A stretch of DNA of 64,000 bases from NCBI GenBank assembly GCA_023386585.1, contig JAEWJM010000016.1, forward strand, positions 1 through 64,000, given 5' to 3'. This stretch comes from Bacteroidota bacterium. GTDB lineage: Bacteria > Bacteroidota > Bacteroidia > Flavobacteriales > Flavobacteriaceae. Positions within the stretch are counted from its first letter, which is position 1, and each line of letters begins with the position of its first letter. Below the pieces are notes generated by a model. It was not told where the DNA came from. It did not search any database and saw only the letters and a list, made by a program, of their open reading frames with translations. Shown here piece by piece: positions 44,303 through 52,985 of the stretch. Made by a program: the position numbers and the translations under genes.

Positions 44303-46315
44303 TTATTTTTGTGCCGACTCAAAAAGTAAATTTACTTCGGTGCGGACAATCTCCGATTCGCTCTTCATTCCCATTGTGAAGAATTTGTTCAAAACCTCGG
44401 CGTCAATATCGGAAGATTTAATTTTATCCGAATACTTTAAAAGGAATGCACAGAACAAAAGCGAACTCTTGTTGTTGTTTACATTTTTCCGGAAGGAGTT
44501 CTGGAGCAGCGTAAAATTTGAAATCGATGCAATATTCGCGGCAATTCCTGCTTCAATTGTATGTCTTTCACTTTCCGAAGGGGCTTTAAAGATCCTATTG
44601 ATCTCTTTTAGCGACTGATTCACCGCGTTTTCCTCCTTTTTACCTTTCTCTTCCCACGCATCTTTCAACCCGACCGTACGGTTGAAAACAGGTTTATCAT
44701 CGGTCGAATCTTTGTCTTTCGTGAAATAACCAATCCGCTGAAACTGGAATTTATCTTCCACATTTGCCGATCGTAGTGAAGGTTCCACAAAGCCTGTAAC
44801 GATCTTCAGGGATTCTGGATTGACGAAGTCGAGAAAATCCTTGTCCTTGTGTGTGTCCGGCGCTTCATCGGTAAACAGGCGATCGTAAAGCCTAATTTCT
44901 GCAGCAACCGAGTGCGGAACCGAAACCCAATGCAGCGTTCCCGCCACTTTTCGAAGGCTGGCTTCGGTGCCGCTTCCGCTAAGGCTTTCGGTGTCGTAAG
45001 TTGCATGTATTTCGGTTATTTTACCTGTAATATCCTTTACAACCGACTCGCCTTTAATTATATAAGCGTTCTTCAAGCGGACTTCCCTACCGATGCTCAG
45101 CCTGAAAAATTTGGCCGGCGCATCCTCCATAAAATCATCGCGTTCAATATAAATCTCACGTGAAAACGGCAACTTTCTGGATCCTGCATTTTGATCTTCA
45201 GGGTTGTTTTCAGCATCGAACCATTCTTCTTTATCTTCCGGATAATTCGTGATTATCAGTTTGACCGGATCGATCACCGCCATGACACGTGGTGCGGTTT
45301 TATTCAAATCTTCACGGATGCAGAATTCAAGAAGCGAAACGTCAATAAGGTTGTCGCGCTTTGCGATGCCGATCGTTTTGGCAAAATTGCGCAGTGAAGC
45401 TGCAGTATAACCGCGTCTTCTGAGGCCCGAGATTGTTGACATCCGCGGATCGTCCCACCCGGAAACATGGTTTTCATTCACCAATTGCAGCAACTTCCGC
45501 TTGCTTACAACCGTATGGCTAAGATTACGTCGCGCAAATTCACGTTGCTTCGGCCGAGTTGATTTTTCATCATAAATCTGATCGAGGAACCAATCGTACA
45601 ATTCACGGTGCGGCAAAAATTCAAGCGTGCAGAACGAATGTGAAATCTGTTCAATATAATCACTTTCACCGTGTGCCCAATCGTACATCGGATAAATGCA
45701 CCAGTTGTCTCCGGTGCGATGATGATGCTTGTGTAAAATCCGGTACATGATCGGGTCGCGCATGAGCATGTTGGTCGACTTCATATCGATTTTGGCGCGG
45801 AGAATATGTGTACCTTCAGCAAATTCGCCGTTCTTCATCCGTTGGAACAGGTCGAGGTTTTCTTCGACCGATCGATTGCGATACGGGCTGTCAGTTCCGG
45901 GAGTTGTTGGCGCACCTTTTTGCTTCGCCATTTCTTCGGAAGTCTGGCTGTCAACATAAGCCTTCCCGCGTTTTATAAACTCGATCGCCCAATCGTAAAG
46001 TTGTTGGAAATAATCCGACGCATAGCGCTCTTCAGCCCATTGGTAGCCGAGCCATTGCACGTCACGCTTGATTGCATCCACGTATTCCTGCTCTTCCTTG
46101 GCCGGATTGGTATCGTCAAACCGCAGATTCACCGGCGCTTTATAATCGATTCCCAAACCGAAATTCAGCGCAATCGAACTCGCGTGACCAATATGAAGGT
46201 AGCCGTTTGGCTCGGGTGGAAAACGAAAGCGGAGGCTTTCTGACGGAAGTCCGTTTTTCAAATCTTCCTCAATAATCTGCTCAATAAAATTCAACGACTT
46301 TTCCTCTGTTGACAT
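44303..46315 (-). CDS. glnS: Glutaminyl-tRNA synthetase with C-terminal extension
   Basis: This 670-residue class I synthetase has the HIGH-type motif PPEPNGYLHIGHASS (near 31-45) and the KMSKS-type VVSKRKLL (near 271-278). The two beta-barrel anticodon-binding domains follow. The catalytic plus anticodon-binding part accounts for about 560 residues; the last ~105 (VNQSLKEINRIFK ... LLFESAQK) are an extra helical segment. Some Bacteroidetes enzymes are fused to a YqeY domain, but this tail is too short for that. A TAACTTTG box lies upstream at 46333-46340. Confidence 0.95.
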   Translation of the reverse strand: MSTEEKSLNFIEQIIEEDLKNGLPSESLRFRFPPEPNGYLHIGHASSIALNFGLGIDYKAPVNLRFDDTNPAKEEQEYVDAIKRDVQWLGYQWAEERYASDYFQQLYDWAIEFIKRGKAYVDSQTSEEMAKQKGAPTTPGTDSPYRNRSVEENLDLFQRMKNGEFAEGTHILRAKIDMKSTNMLMRDPIMYRILHKHHHRTGDNWCIYPMYDWAHGESDYIEQISHSFCTLEFLPHRELYDWFLDQIYDEKSTRPKQREFARRNLSHTVVSKRKLLQLVNENHVSGWDDPRMSTISGLRRRGYTAASLRNFAKTIGIAKRDNLIDVSLLEFCIREDLNKTAPRVMAVIDPVKLIITNYPEDKEEWFDAENNPEDQNAGSRKLPFSREIYIERDDFMEDAPAKFFRLSIGREVRLKNAYIIKGESVVKDITGKITEIHATYDTESLSGSGTEASLRKVAGTLHWVSVPHSVAAEIRLYDRLFTDEAPDTHKDKDFLDFVNPESLKIVTGFVEPSLRSANVEDKFQFQRIGYFTKDKDSTDDKPVFNRTVGLKDAWEEKGKKEENAVNQSLKEINRIFKAPSESERHTIEAGIAANIASISNFTLLQNSFRKNVNNNKSSLLFCAFLLKYSDKIKSSDIDAEVLNKFFTMGMKSESEIVRTEVNLLFESAQK

Positions 46316-46332
46316 AGCTTTTTATAAAGGTG

Positions 46333-46340
46333 CAAAGTTA
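46333..46340 (-). promoter_or_regulatory. Putative -7 box of glnS
   Basis: The minus strand reads TAACTTTG, ending 17 bases before the glnS ATG. Confidence 0.55.
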
Positions 46341-46420
46341 TTAAAAAGGTTGTTTAAAGCGGTTCCGCAAAGGGTGAATTGGACTTAATTCTTACCTTTA
46401 TCCACTTAAACGAACGGATT

Positions 46421-46780
46421 ATGGGAATTATCAGATTAAAGAATATCCGCACATTTTCCTATCACGGCTGCCTTGAAGAAGAAAGCAGGATTGGATCCGA
46501 CTATTCGACCGATCTTGAAATTAGGACTGATCTCCGGAAATCTGCCGAAAGCGACTCACTGGCAGACACAGTTGATTATGTACTGCTTAACAAAATAGTG
46601 AAGGAAGAAATGGCAATCCGCTCGAATTTACTCGAACATGTCGCGCATCGGATCATTGTACGCATTTTCGCCGAATTGCCTGCTGTTGCCCGGATTTCTC
46701 TTTCGGTTTCTAAGCTAAATCCTCCAATTGAGGGCGATGTGGAAGCGGTCACCATCCAAATGGAAGAATATCGGAATTGA
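46421..46780 (+). CDS. folB: Dihydroneopterin aldolase
   Basis: This 119-residue protein has the FolB pattern: IRTFSYHGCLEEESRIGSDYSTDLEI at the start, TVDYVLLNKIVKEEM, then SNLLEHVAHRIIVRIF carrying the conserved Glu-His, and VSKLNPPIEGDVEAV with the catalytic lysine. It makes 6-hydroxymethyl-dihydropterin in folate synthesis. The ATG giving MGIIRLKNIRTF is chosen over upstream codons. TACCTTTA, a weaker promoter box, lies at 46393-46400. Confidence 0.93.
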   Translation: MGIIRLKNIRTFSYHGCLEEESRIGSDYSTDLEIRTDLRKSAESDSLADTVDYVLLNKIVKEEMAIRSNLLEHVAHRIIVRIFAELPAVARISLSVSKLNPPIEGDVEAVTIQMEEYRN

Positions 46781-46837
46781 CGCCTTTTTAGGCCCGAACT
46801 TTAATAAAATCGGCTTTCACACTTAAAAGTTTTTATT

Positions 46838-46845
46838 TACATTTG
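46838..46845 (+). promoter_or_regulatory. Putative -7 box of tRNA-Cys
   Basis: TACATTTG ends 11 bases before the first base of the mature tRNA. Confidence 0.6.
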
Positions 46846-46856
46846 CCACCATTCAA

Positions 46857-46927
46857 GGCGTCGTGGCCGAGTGGCTAGGCTGAGCTCTGCAAAAGCTCCT
46901 ACTGCGGTTCGAATCCGCACGATGCCT
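46857..46927 (+). tRNA. tRNA-Cys (anticodon GCA)
   Basis: The 71-base sequence folds into a full cloverleaf. The acceptor stem is GGCGTCG/CGATGCC with one G-T pair, the anticodon stem GAGCT/AGCTC with loop CTGCAAA (GCA at 46889-46891), and the T stem TGCGG/CCGCA with loop TTCGAAT. The discriminator base is T, as required for cysteine tRNA. The CCA end is not encoded. A promoter box precedes it and a terminator follows directly. Confidence 0.97.
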
Positions 46928-46930
46928 CAA

Positions 46931-46958
46931 AAAAAAGCTCCTTCAAGGGAGCTTTTTT
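46931..46958. terminator. Bidirectional terminator between tRNA-Cys and the LysE-type gene
   Basis: AAAAAGCTCC pairs with GGAGCTTTTT over a short TTCAAG loop, with T runs on both strands. It starts just past the tRNA and ends just before the convergent exporter stop codon. Confidence 0.92.
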
Positions 46959-46962
46959 GTTT

Positions 46963-47643
46963 TTATTCGATTCTTTCAAGTGCTTTCTTGACCAGCTTTT
47001 GGTCGTTTGGAAACCAACCTTGTGACATGATCACAATTCCGAAGATCACCAACAAAATACTGATCACTTTCTTTATTTTCAAAATGTTCGGTGGCGTCAG
47101 TTTGTTTTTCAACTGCTTCGCTAACAGGATTTTTCCGATGTCGATTACCAGATAAGTTCCTATTACACCTGCAAAAAACGTAATCATCCTCGAGGTTTCC
47201 AGGTCGAGTTTCGGACCGACGGTAATCAGAATCATGAACCAGAATAGCAGTACGCCGACATTGATGAAGTTCAGCAAAAATCCTTTTAGAAATAAATTAC
47301 CATAGTTTTTCTTGATCAGTTCGACCGTAATGTCCTTTTCATTGATCATATCACGGTGCGTTTTGCGCAGTTTTACAAATGAAATTACTCCGTAAGTCAG
47401 CATCAATAAGCCGCCAAAAATAAAAATCGCCGGATCTTTTCGGATGCTCAAAATCAATCGATAACTACTGCCGTACGCGATTAAAATAAAGACGATATCC
47501 GCAATGATTACGCCGACATCGAACGCCAAAGCAGCGCGAAAGCCTTTGACTGCGCTGGTTTCCAGCAGTACGAAAAAAACGGGCCCTATTAGAAAGCTCA
47601 GGAAAATGCCAAGCGGAATTGCAGTCAGAATGTCCTGGATCAT
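46963..47643 (-). CDS. LysE/RhtB family amino-acid exporter
   Basis: This 226-residue membrane protein has six hydrophobic segments (about 5-25, 38-60, 68-88, 115-140, 150-170 and 190-210). The N-terminal AIPLGIFLSFLIGPVFFVLLETSAVKGFRAALAFDVGV is typical of LysE-type exporters. The substrate is unknown. It follows the GIN-domain gene on the same strand by 57 bases. Confidence 0.88.
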   Translation of the reverse strand: MIQDILTAIPLGIFLSFLIGPVFFVLLETSAVKGFRAALAFDVGVIIADIVFILIAYGSSYRLILSIRKDPAIFIFGGLLMLTYGVISFVKLRKTHRDMINEKDITVELIKKNYGNLFLKGFLLNFINVGVLLFWFMILITVGPKLDLETSRMITFFAGVIGTYLVIDIGKILLAKQLKNKLTPPNILKIKKVISILLVIFGIVIMSQGWFPNDQKLVKKALERIE

Positions 47644-47700
47644 GCAGAATTGGATTGATTGGCCGAAATGGCTAAAATCAAAAATAAGAATAAAAAACTA

Positions 47701-48369
47701 TTAATCTTTGCCTTCGGAAATAGTTCCGCCAAGCGCAATATTTTTGTTGATCTGGCGCGGCTTGCCGTATATAGTAACATTTCCTCCCGCTTTGATATCG
47801 GCATCAACCCGTTCGGAAGCATTCACCTCAGCTTCGCCACCTGCTTTGATATCAACATCAGTCTCAGTAGTCGCAAGGTCTTTCGCTTGTAAGATTCCGC
47901 CTGTTCCAAGATTGGCATCCATTTTATCGGCGCTGCCACTCAGCTTCACAGTTCCGCCGGTTACGGCACGAACGCGGACTTTACCCACTTCGAGCGGTAA
48001 TTTTATCTGCGAACCTTCTTTTGCATTGATATCGAAATTGTCATTTCTGATTGCTGTCGCACTAGAAATAAACGCGCCTTCACTGCCGTCAACTCCACTC
48101 AGGCTTTTGTAATAAACTTTTGCTTCCACATCTTCGCCGTCGAGGAGCTTTTTGATCGTCATCCTGATCTTAAGCTCGCCGTTCTTGTTGACAACTTCTA
48201 CATCATTGATCCGATCACCGGTAAGTTCCACTTTATTTTCCGATGACGGAATGAGTTCGACATTAATCCTATCAAAAACTTTTACCGAGCTGAAATCACC
48301 GGGATTCTTGGTAATTTGCCCGATCGCTGCCTGCGATAAAAAGGCAACAAACAAAATTAATTTTTTCAT
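47701..48369 (-). CDS. GIN-domain (DUF2807) exported protein
   Basis: This 222-residue protein has a signal peptide (…SQAAIGQ) and a repetitive beta-helix-like body of alternating short strands (GDFSSVKVFDRINVELIP, VDIKAGGEAEVNASERVDADIKAGGNVTIYGKP) matching DUF2807, the GIN or auto-transporter adhesin-like head domain. Its function is unknown; an envelope location is likely. It lies 18 bases downstream of rnr and is probably co-transcribed. Confidence 0.87.
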   Translation of the reverse strand: MKKLILFVAFLSQAAIGQITKNPGDFSSVKVFDRINVELIPSSENKVELTGDRINDVEVVNKNGELKIRMTIKKLLDGEDVEAKVYYKSLSGVDGSEGAFISSATAIRNDNFDINAKEGSQIKLPLEVGKVRVRAVTGGTVKLSGSADKMDANLGTGGILQAKDLATTETDVDIKAGGEAEVNASERVDADIKAGGNVTIYGKPRQINKNIALGGTISEGKD

Positions 48370-48387
48370 GACGATTGTTTTTGATTG

Positions 48388-50568
48388 TTAATTATTCTTC
48401 CTAATGTAGTGAAAATCAAGTTGTTTTTTTACTAAGTCGGCATTTTTCACTTTCACATAAACCTCGTCCCCAAGCTGAAGCAGGTTTTTTGAGATTTCTC
48501 CAACCAATGCATATTGCTTCTCATCGAACGTGTAATAATCATCCTTGATTTCCCTGATCCGGCACATTCCTTCGCATTTATTTTCGATGATCTCAACGTA
48601 AATTCCCCATTCGGTAACACCTGAAATAACGCCAAGGAATTCTTCATCATTGTGATCCTGCATGTATTTTACCTGCATGTATTTCACTGAATCACGTTCG
48701 GCACTTGTTGCGAGGTTTTCCATATTAGACGAATGCTCACACTTTTCTTCGTAAACTTCGGCGTTGGCGGATTTTCCTCCGTCCAAATAATATTGAAGTA
48801 ACCGATGTACCATTACATCCGGATAACGGCGTATAGGCGAAGTAAAATGCGAATAATAATCGAATGCTAGTCCGTAATGGCCGATGTTATCCGTCGAATA
48901 CTTTGCCTTGCTCATCGTTCGGATCGCAATTGTATCGATCAGGTTCTGCTCTTTTTTACCGTTGACATCGGACAACAATTTATTCAAAGAACTTGAAATG
49001 TCTTTTTTCGATTTCAGGTTCAGACTGTAACCAAATTTCGAAATAATACCTTGGAGTCCGAGTAATTTAGTCTCGTCCGGCTCATCGTGAATTCGGTACA
49101 CAAAAGTTTTGTTCTGTTTTCCAATGTATTCGGCGACCTTTCTATTGGCCAGTAGCATAAATTCCTCGATCAGGTGATTGGCATCTTTTGAAATTTTGAA
49201 ATAAACGCCGGTCGGTTCACCTTCTTCATTAAGGTTAAATTTCACTTCAACCTTGTCAAAAGAGATTGCACCATTTCGCATCCTGTTCCTGCGCAGGATT
49301 TTCGCGAGTTCGTCAAGCTTGAGCGTAGCTTCTGCAATTTCGTCGCTTGCGGTATATTCGGCACCGGTCAGTGAAATATCGGCGGGAATTGTAGCACTTT
49401 TTGTTTCGATAATCGATTGCGCTTCTTCGTATGAAAACCGCTGATCGGAATAAATAACAGTGCGGCCAAACCATTGGTTGACAACCTGCGCCGAAGGATT
49501 GATCTCAAAAATGGCAGAAAAGGTGTATTTCTCTTCATTCGGACGAAGTGAACAGGCGAAATTCGACAACACCTCGGGAAGCATCGGCACCACGCGGTCG
49601 ACCAGGTAAACCGATGTCGCCCGATTGTACGCTTCTTCGTCGAGGATCGTATTTTCCTGTAAATAATACGATACATCAGCAATGTGAATTCCGATTTCAA
49701 AGTTGCCATTTTCCAGCTTCTTGAATGACAACGCATCATCAAAATCCTTGGCATCTTTCGGGTCGATCGTAAAGGTCAGCGTGTCGCGCATATCACGGCG
49801 GTTTGCCACTTCTTCCGGGTGGATGGAAGTATCAATCTGTTGGGCAAATGCTTCAACTTCCGGAGGAAATTCATAGGGAAGTCCATATTCTGCAAGTATC
49901 GCGTGGATCTCGGTATCGTGTTCACCCGGTTTTCCCAAAACGTTGATCACGGCGCCAAACGGACTATCGGCTTTCGCCGGCCAATCCTCAATTTTAGCCA
50001 CCACGACGTCGCCTTGTTGCGCTTCACCGATCTTATCTTTCGGGATAAAGATATCGGTATACATTTTCGCATTTGCAGTAGTTACAAAGGCAAAGTTCTT
50101 TTGAATGTCGATCACGCCAACGAACTCGGTCTTCTTGCGTTCGATGATCTCGATGACTTCACCTTCCGCGCGTCGTCCGCTTCGACGGTTGTAAACGTAA
50201 ACTTTGACTAAATCGCCGTCAAGCGCATGGTTCAAATTGTTTGTCGGAATGAAAACATCTTCAGCAAAATCAGGACAAATGAAGTAAGCCGTCCTTCGGC
50301 TGGTCATATCGATCTTTCCTTCGTAATAATCCTGGCTCGCCGCTTTAACGAGATATTTTCCGGGTTCTGTTTCAATGATTTTTTTCTGTGCAGCGAGCAG
50401 TTTGAGTTCCTTAATTATTTCATTTCTGCTATTTGTATCGTCGAGTTCGAGTTTTGCTGCGATCTGCTTGTGATTGTAAGCCTTATTTGCGTGCTTCGAT
50501 AGTATTTTTAGAATCCGCGTTGAAAAATCTTTCTTGTCTTTCTTCGGCTTACCGTGTTTTTTGTTCAT
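48388..50568 (-). CDS. rnr: Ribonuclease R
   Basis: This 726-residue 3'-5' exoribonuclease has N-terminal helical and cold-shock domains. The RNB catalytic domain is marked by TIDPKDAKDFDDALS (near 267-281), with the metal-binding aspartates. A C-terminal S1 domain has GVISGVTEWGIYVEI. It degrades structured RNA and takes part in RNA quality control. It is the last minus-strand gene before the proposed replication origin. Confidence 0.95.
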   Translation of the reverse strand: MNKKHGKPKKDKKDFSTRILKILSKHANKAYNHKQIAAKLELDDTNSRNEIIKELKLLAAQKKIIETEPGKYLVKAASQDYYEGKIDMTSRRTAYFICPDFAEDVFIPTNNLNHALDGDLVKVYVYNRRSGRRAEGEVIEIIERKKTEFVGVIDIQKNFAFVTTANAKMYTDIFIPKDKIGEAQQGDVVVAKIEDWPAKADSPFGAVINVLGKPGEHDTEIHAILAEYGLPYEFPPEVEAFAQQIDTSIHPEEVANRRDMRDTLTFTIDPKDAKDFDDALSFKKLENGNFEIGIHIADVSYYLQENTILDEEAYNRATSVYLVDRVVPMLPEVLSNFACSLRPNEEKYTFSAIFEINPSAQVVNQWFGRTVIYSDQRFSYEEAQSIIETKSATIPADISLTGAEYTASDEIAEATLKLDELAKILRRNRMRNGAISFDKVEVKFNLNEEGEPTGVYFKISKDANHLIEEFMLLANRKVAEYIGKQNKTFVYRIHDEPDETKLLGLQGIISKFGYSLNLKSKKDISSSLNKLLSDVNGKKEQNLIDTIAIRTMSKAKYSTDNIGHYGLAFDYYSHFTSPIRRYPDVMVHRLLQYYLDGGKSANAEVYEEKCEHSSNMENLATSAERDSVKYMQVKYMQDHNDEEFLGVISGVTEWGIYVEIIENKCEGMCRIREIKDDYYTFDEKQYALVGEISKNLLQLGDEVYVKVKNADLVKKQLDFHYIRKNN

Positions 50569-50703
50569 CTTTCTGTTTAATAATCGGGGAAATTACGAAA
50601 TACTTTAGAGTTAAAGGATTTGGCTGCGGAGGTTTAATCAAATATTAACTTGAAATCCCACACTTCAAAATCAATAAACGCAGTACCTTTAAAGAAAAAG
50701 ACA

Positions 50704-50943
50704 ATGCGCGACTTCATAACAATTGCAGTTTTCAATTACACGCATGAAATTGAAATCCTCAAACATAGGCTGAACATGGAAGGCATCGCTTATTTTTTCG
50801 AAAACGAAGCCACTGCATCCATCGCGCCGATGTATTCGCTTGCGCTTGGCGGTATCAAATTAAAGATCCATCCAAACGACCGCGAGACAGTAGAAAACAT
50901 CCTTCGCGAGCTCAACGACGAAAGCAACCTTAAAATCGTTTGA
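50704..50943 (+). CDS. DUF2007-like small protein
   Basis: This 79-residue protein begins TIAVFNYTHEIEILKHRLNMEGIAYFFENE and continues with a GGIKLKIHPNDRETVENIL strand-helix end, as in the DUF2007 (putative signal-transducing) fold. Its role is unknown. A weak promoter box TACCTTTA lies at 50684-50691. It abuts the origin-like region. The ATG at 50704 is chosen over longer frames that run into the promoter. Confidence 0.75.
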   Translation: MRDFITIAVFNYTHEIEILKHRLNMEGIAYFFENEATASIAPMYSLALGGIKLKIHPNDRETVENILRELNDESNLKIV

Positions 50944-51498
50944 ACTTGTCAACACTATTTAAAAACATCAAAAAGAAGATTTAATTGAAATTAATTTTTG
51001 GTTGTTATTATGGCGTGTTGATAGTAGTAATAACTTTTTTGGCAGCCGTTATGAATTGTAGTTATTCTTTTTTATACCGGTTTTTCAACAGTGCTTTCAG
51101 AAAGTAAATCATTGCAAACTAACCCTTTTTAAGATTCTATTAACAGTTGTCAACATCTCCGAATAACATCGTTTTGTCAGTAAGTGAAAACCGCAGCTAA
51201 TGTTAAAAATGCAGTTTGGGATGCTGAAAACTTTTTTGAAAGTGAGGTGAACTTTACTAGGTTTTTTGATTCGCGTTTTGGATTGAAATTTTTTTCTTCA
51301 TTTCAAGTTTAAACTAAAAAAAGTAGCTGAATTTTTACCAACAATATTTGTTAATCGCAAATACCTTTAAAATCAGGCACTTCTGAAATTTATCAACATT
51401 ATATAATTTCTTGTTTCTTTTATATAATTCACATCTAAAATTGATTAATTTATCCACCTTGCCATCCGGCAGAAATAGGTAATTTTGTAAAAAAAGCC
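50944..51498. other. Candidate chromosomal replication origin (oriC)
   Basis: This 555-base gap is the only stretch over 300 bases without a gene. It contains seven sequences with at most one mismatch to TTATC[AC]ACA: TTGTCAACA at 50946 and 51147, CTATCAACA on the minus strand at 51016-51024, TTTTCAACA at 51082, TTACCAACA at 51335, an exact TTATCAACA at 51390 and TTATCCACC at 51450. The stretch 51399-51450 is very AT-rich and could be the unwinding element. Gene direction changes here and parS sites lie 14-16 kb to the left. No dnaA gene is in the window. The role is inferred from this pattern. Confidence 0.7.
51480..51487 (+). promoter_or_regulatory. Putative -7 box of rpiB
   Basis: TAATTTTG ends 11 bases before the rpiB ATG, at the right edge of the origin-like region. 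Confidence 0.5.
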
Positions 51499-51930
51499 AT
51501 GAAAATATCAATCGGGAACGACCACGCCGGAACTGCCTACAAAAATAAAATTACCGAGATGCTGCGAAACAGTGGACATGAAGTCAACAATCACGGCACC
51601 GACTCCAATGAAAGTGTTGATTATCCGGATTTTGGACATCCGGTTGCCGAAGATGTAACCTCAGGGCGCGCCGAATTCGGAATCGTGATCTGCGGAAGTG
51701 GGAACGGAATCAACATGACCGTGAACAAACACGCCGGAATCCGCGCCGCACTTTGCTGGACAAAAGAAATCGCAATTCTTGCGCGGCAACATAACAATGC
51801 CAATATTATTAGCATTCCCGCACGATACACTGCAATCGAACAGGCAGTCGAAATGGTCCAGGAATTTTTACAGACTTCTTTCGAAGGCGGACGACACCAG
51901 AAACGCGTCGATAAAATAGCTTGCAGCTAA
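51499..51930 (+). CDS. rpiB: Ribose-5-phosphate isomerase B
   Basis: This 143-residue protein has the RpiB/LacAB pattern: SIGNDHAGTAYKNKI at the start, a PDFGHPVAEDV segment, VICGSGNGINMTVNK with the catalytic Cys near 73, and RQHNNANIISIPARYT. It interconverts ribose 5-phosphate and ribulose 5-phosphate in the pentose phosphate pathway. It is the first plus-strand gene right of the origin-like gap. The CDF gene follows after four bases. Confidence 0.95.
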   Translation: MKISIGNDHAGTAYKNKITEMLRNSGHEVNNHGTDSNESVDYPDFGHPVAEDVTSGRAEFGIVICGSGNGINMTVNKHAGIRAALCWTKEIAILARQHNNANIISIPARYTAIEQAVEMVQEFLQTSFEGGRHQKRVDKIACS

Positions 51931-51934
51931 CTTT

Positions 51935-52837
51935 ATGGCAGAAATCCATATTCACAAACACGAGGTAAAAGGGAAAAACCTCGTCTATTCGATCCTGCTA
52001 AACGTAGTTATAACGATTGCACAGGTTGTGGGCGGAGTCATCTCCGGAAGCCTCGCACTGATTTCCGATGCGCTGCATAATTTCAGCGACGTGCTCTCAC
52101 TGGTTTTCAGTCTTGCCGCACACCGGCTTTCGCGCAAAAAAGCATCGCTTCAACAAACATTTGGTTACAAGCGCGCCGAGATCATGGCCGCTTTCATCAA
52201 CGCAATGACGCTCATTCTCGTTGCGATATATCTCATTTATGAAGCCTCGCACCGGTTCTTTCACCCGGAACCAATCGCAACCGGGCTGGTGATCTGGCTC
52301 TCGATACTCGGGATTGTTGCCAACGGCGCTTCAGTGCTGCTGTTGAAAAATGACTCGAAGAAAAGTATCAATATGAAGTCGGCATACCTGCATTTGCTAA
52401 CCGACATGCTCGCGTCGGTTGCCGTTTTAGTTGGCGGTTTGATGATGAAATACCTGCAATGGTTTTGGGTCGACAGTGTCCTGACACTCGTTATCGCGAT
52501 TTACCTGATCGTTGTTGGCTACGACTTGCTGCGCCAATCCACCGGAATGCTGATGTTGTTTACGCCGTCGCATATCGACATTAAAAAAATCGTGCGGGAA
52601 GTCCACAAAGTCAAAGGCGTCAACAAGTTGCATCACATTCACGTCTGGCATCTCAACGACGAGGAATTGCACCTTGAGGCGCATCTCGACTGCAGCGAAG
52701 ACATCAAATTATCGGAATTCAATGAACTTTTGCACGAGGTCGAACAGGTGCTGTTCCTGAAATTCAACATAAACCACATCAACATCCAGCCCGAATTCCA
52801 CAAAAAAGACCCGAAACATTTTATAGTGCAGGATTGA
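51935..52837 (+). CDS. Cation diffusion facilitator (zinc/divalent metal exporter)
   Basis: This 300-residue protein has six transmembrane helices in the first ~210 residues and a cytoplasmic C-terminal domain. Metal-site motifs are SDALHNFSDVLS in helix 2 and HLLTDMLASV in helix 5. The C-terminal HHIHVWHLNDEELHLEAHLDC is typical of CzcD/ZitB-like exporters. The N-terminus (HIHKHE) is His-rich. It exports Zn or similar divalent ions. It starts four bases after the rpiB stop. Confidence 0.93.
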   Translation: MAEIHIHKHEVKGKNLVYSILLNVVITIAQVVGGVISGSLALISDALHNFSDVLSLVFSLAAHRLSRKKASLQQTFGYKRAEIMAAFINAMTLILVAIYLIYEASHRFFHPEPIATGLVIWLSILGIVANGASVLLLKNDSKKSINMKSAYLHLLTDMLASVAVLVGGLMMKYLQWFWVDSVLTLVIAIYLIVVGYDLLRQSTGMLMLFTPSHIDIKKIVREVHKVKGVNKLHHIHVWHLNDEELHLEAHLDCSEDIKLSEFNELLHEVEQVLFLKFNINHINIQPEFHKKDPKHFIVQD

Positions 52838-52843
52838 AAAAGT

Positions 52844-52894
52844 CAGCCCGAAACAGGTTTCAACGCTTAAGTTTTCAGGACCTGTTTCCGGCTG
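52844..52894. other. Long imperfect inverted repeat between the CDF gene and tex
   Basis: AGCCCGAAACAGGT (52845-52858) pairs with ACCTGTTTCCGGCT (52880-52893) with one mismatch, and the flanking C and G extend the stem. The loop has 21 bases. There is no T run after it, so a simple terminator is unlikely. It may be a processing site, an attenuator or a weak stop for the CDF transcript. Confidence 0.55.
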
Positions 52895-52985
52895 TACGCT
52901 GCAATCTGCCGGCATTATCGTTTAATTTTACAGATTCCAAAAACGGCAGGATTTCCGCTGCCATCCGGGGTAGACTTTATTACTT

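Noticed and set aside
45150..45165. CACGTG-centred sequence in glnS
   Set aside because: Only the core matches parS; both arms are wrong.
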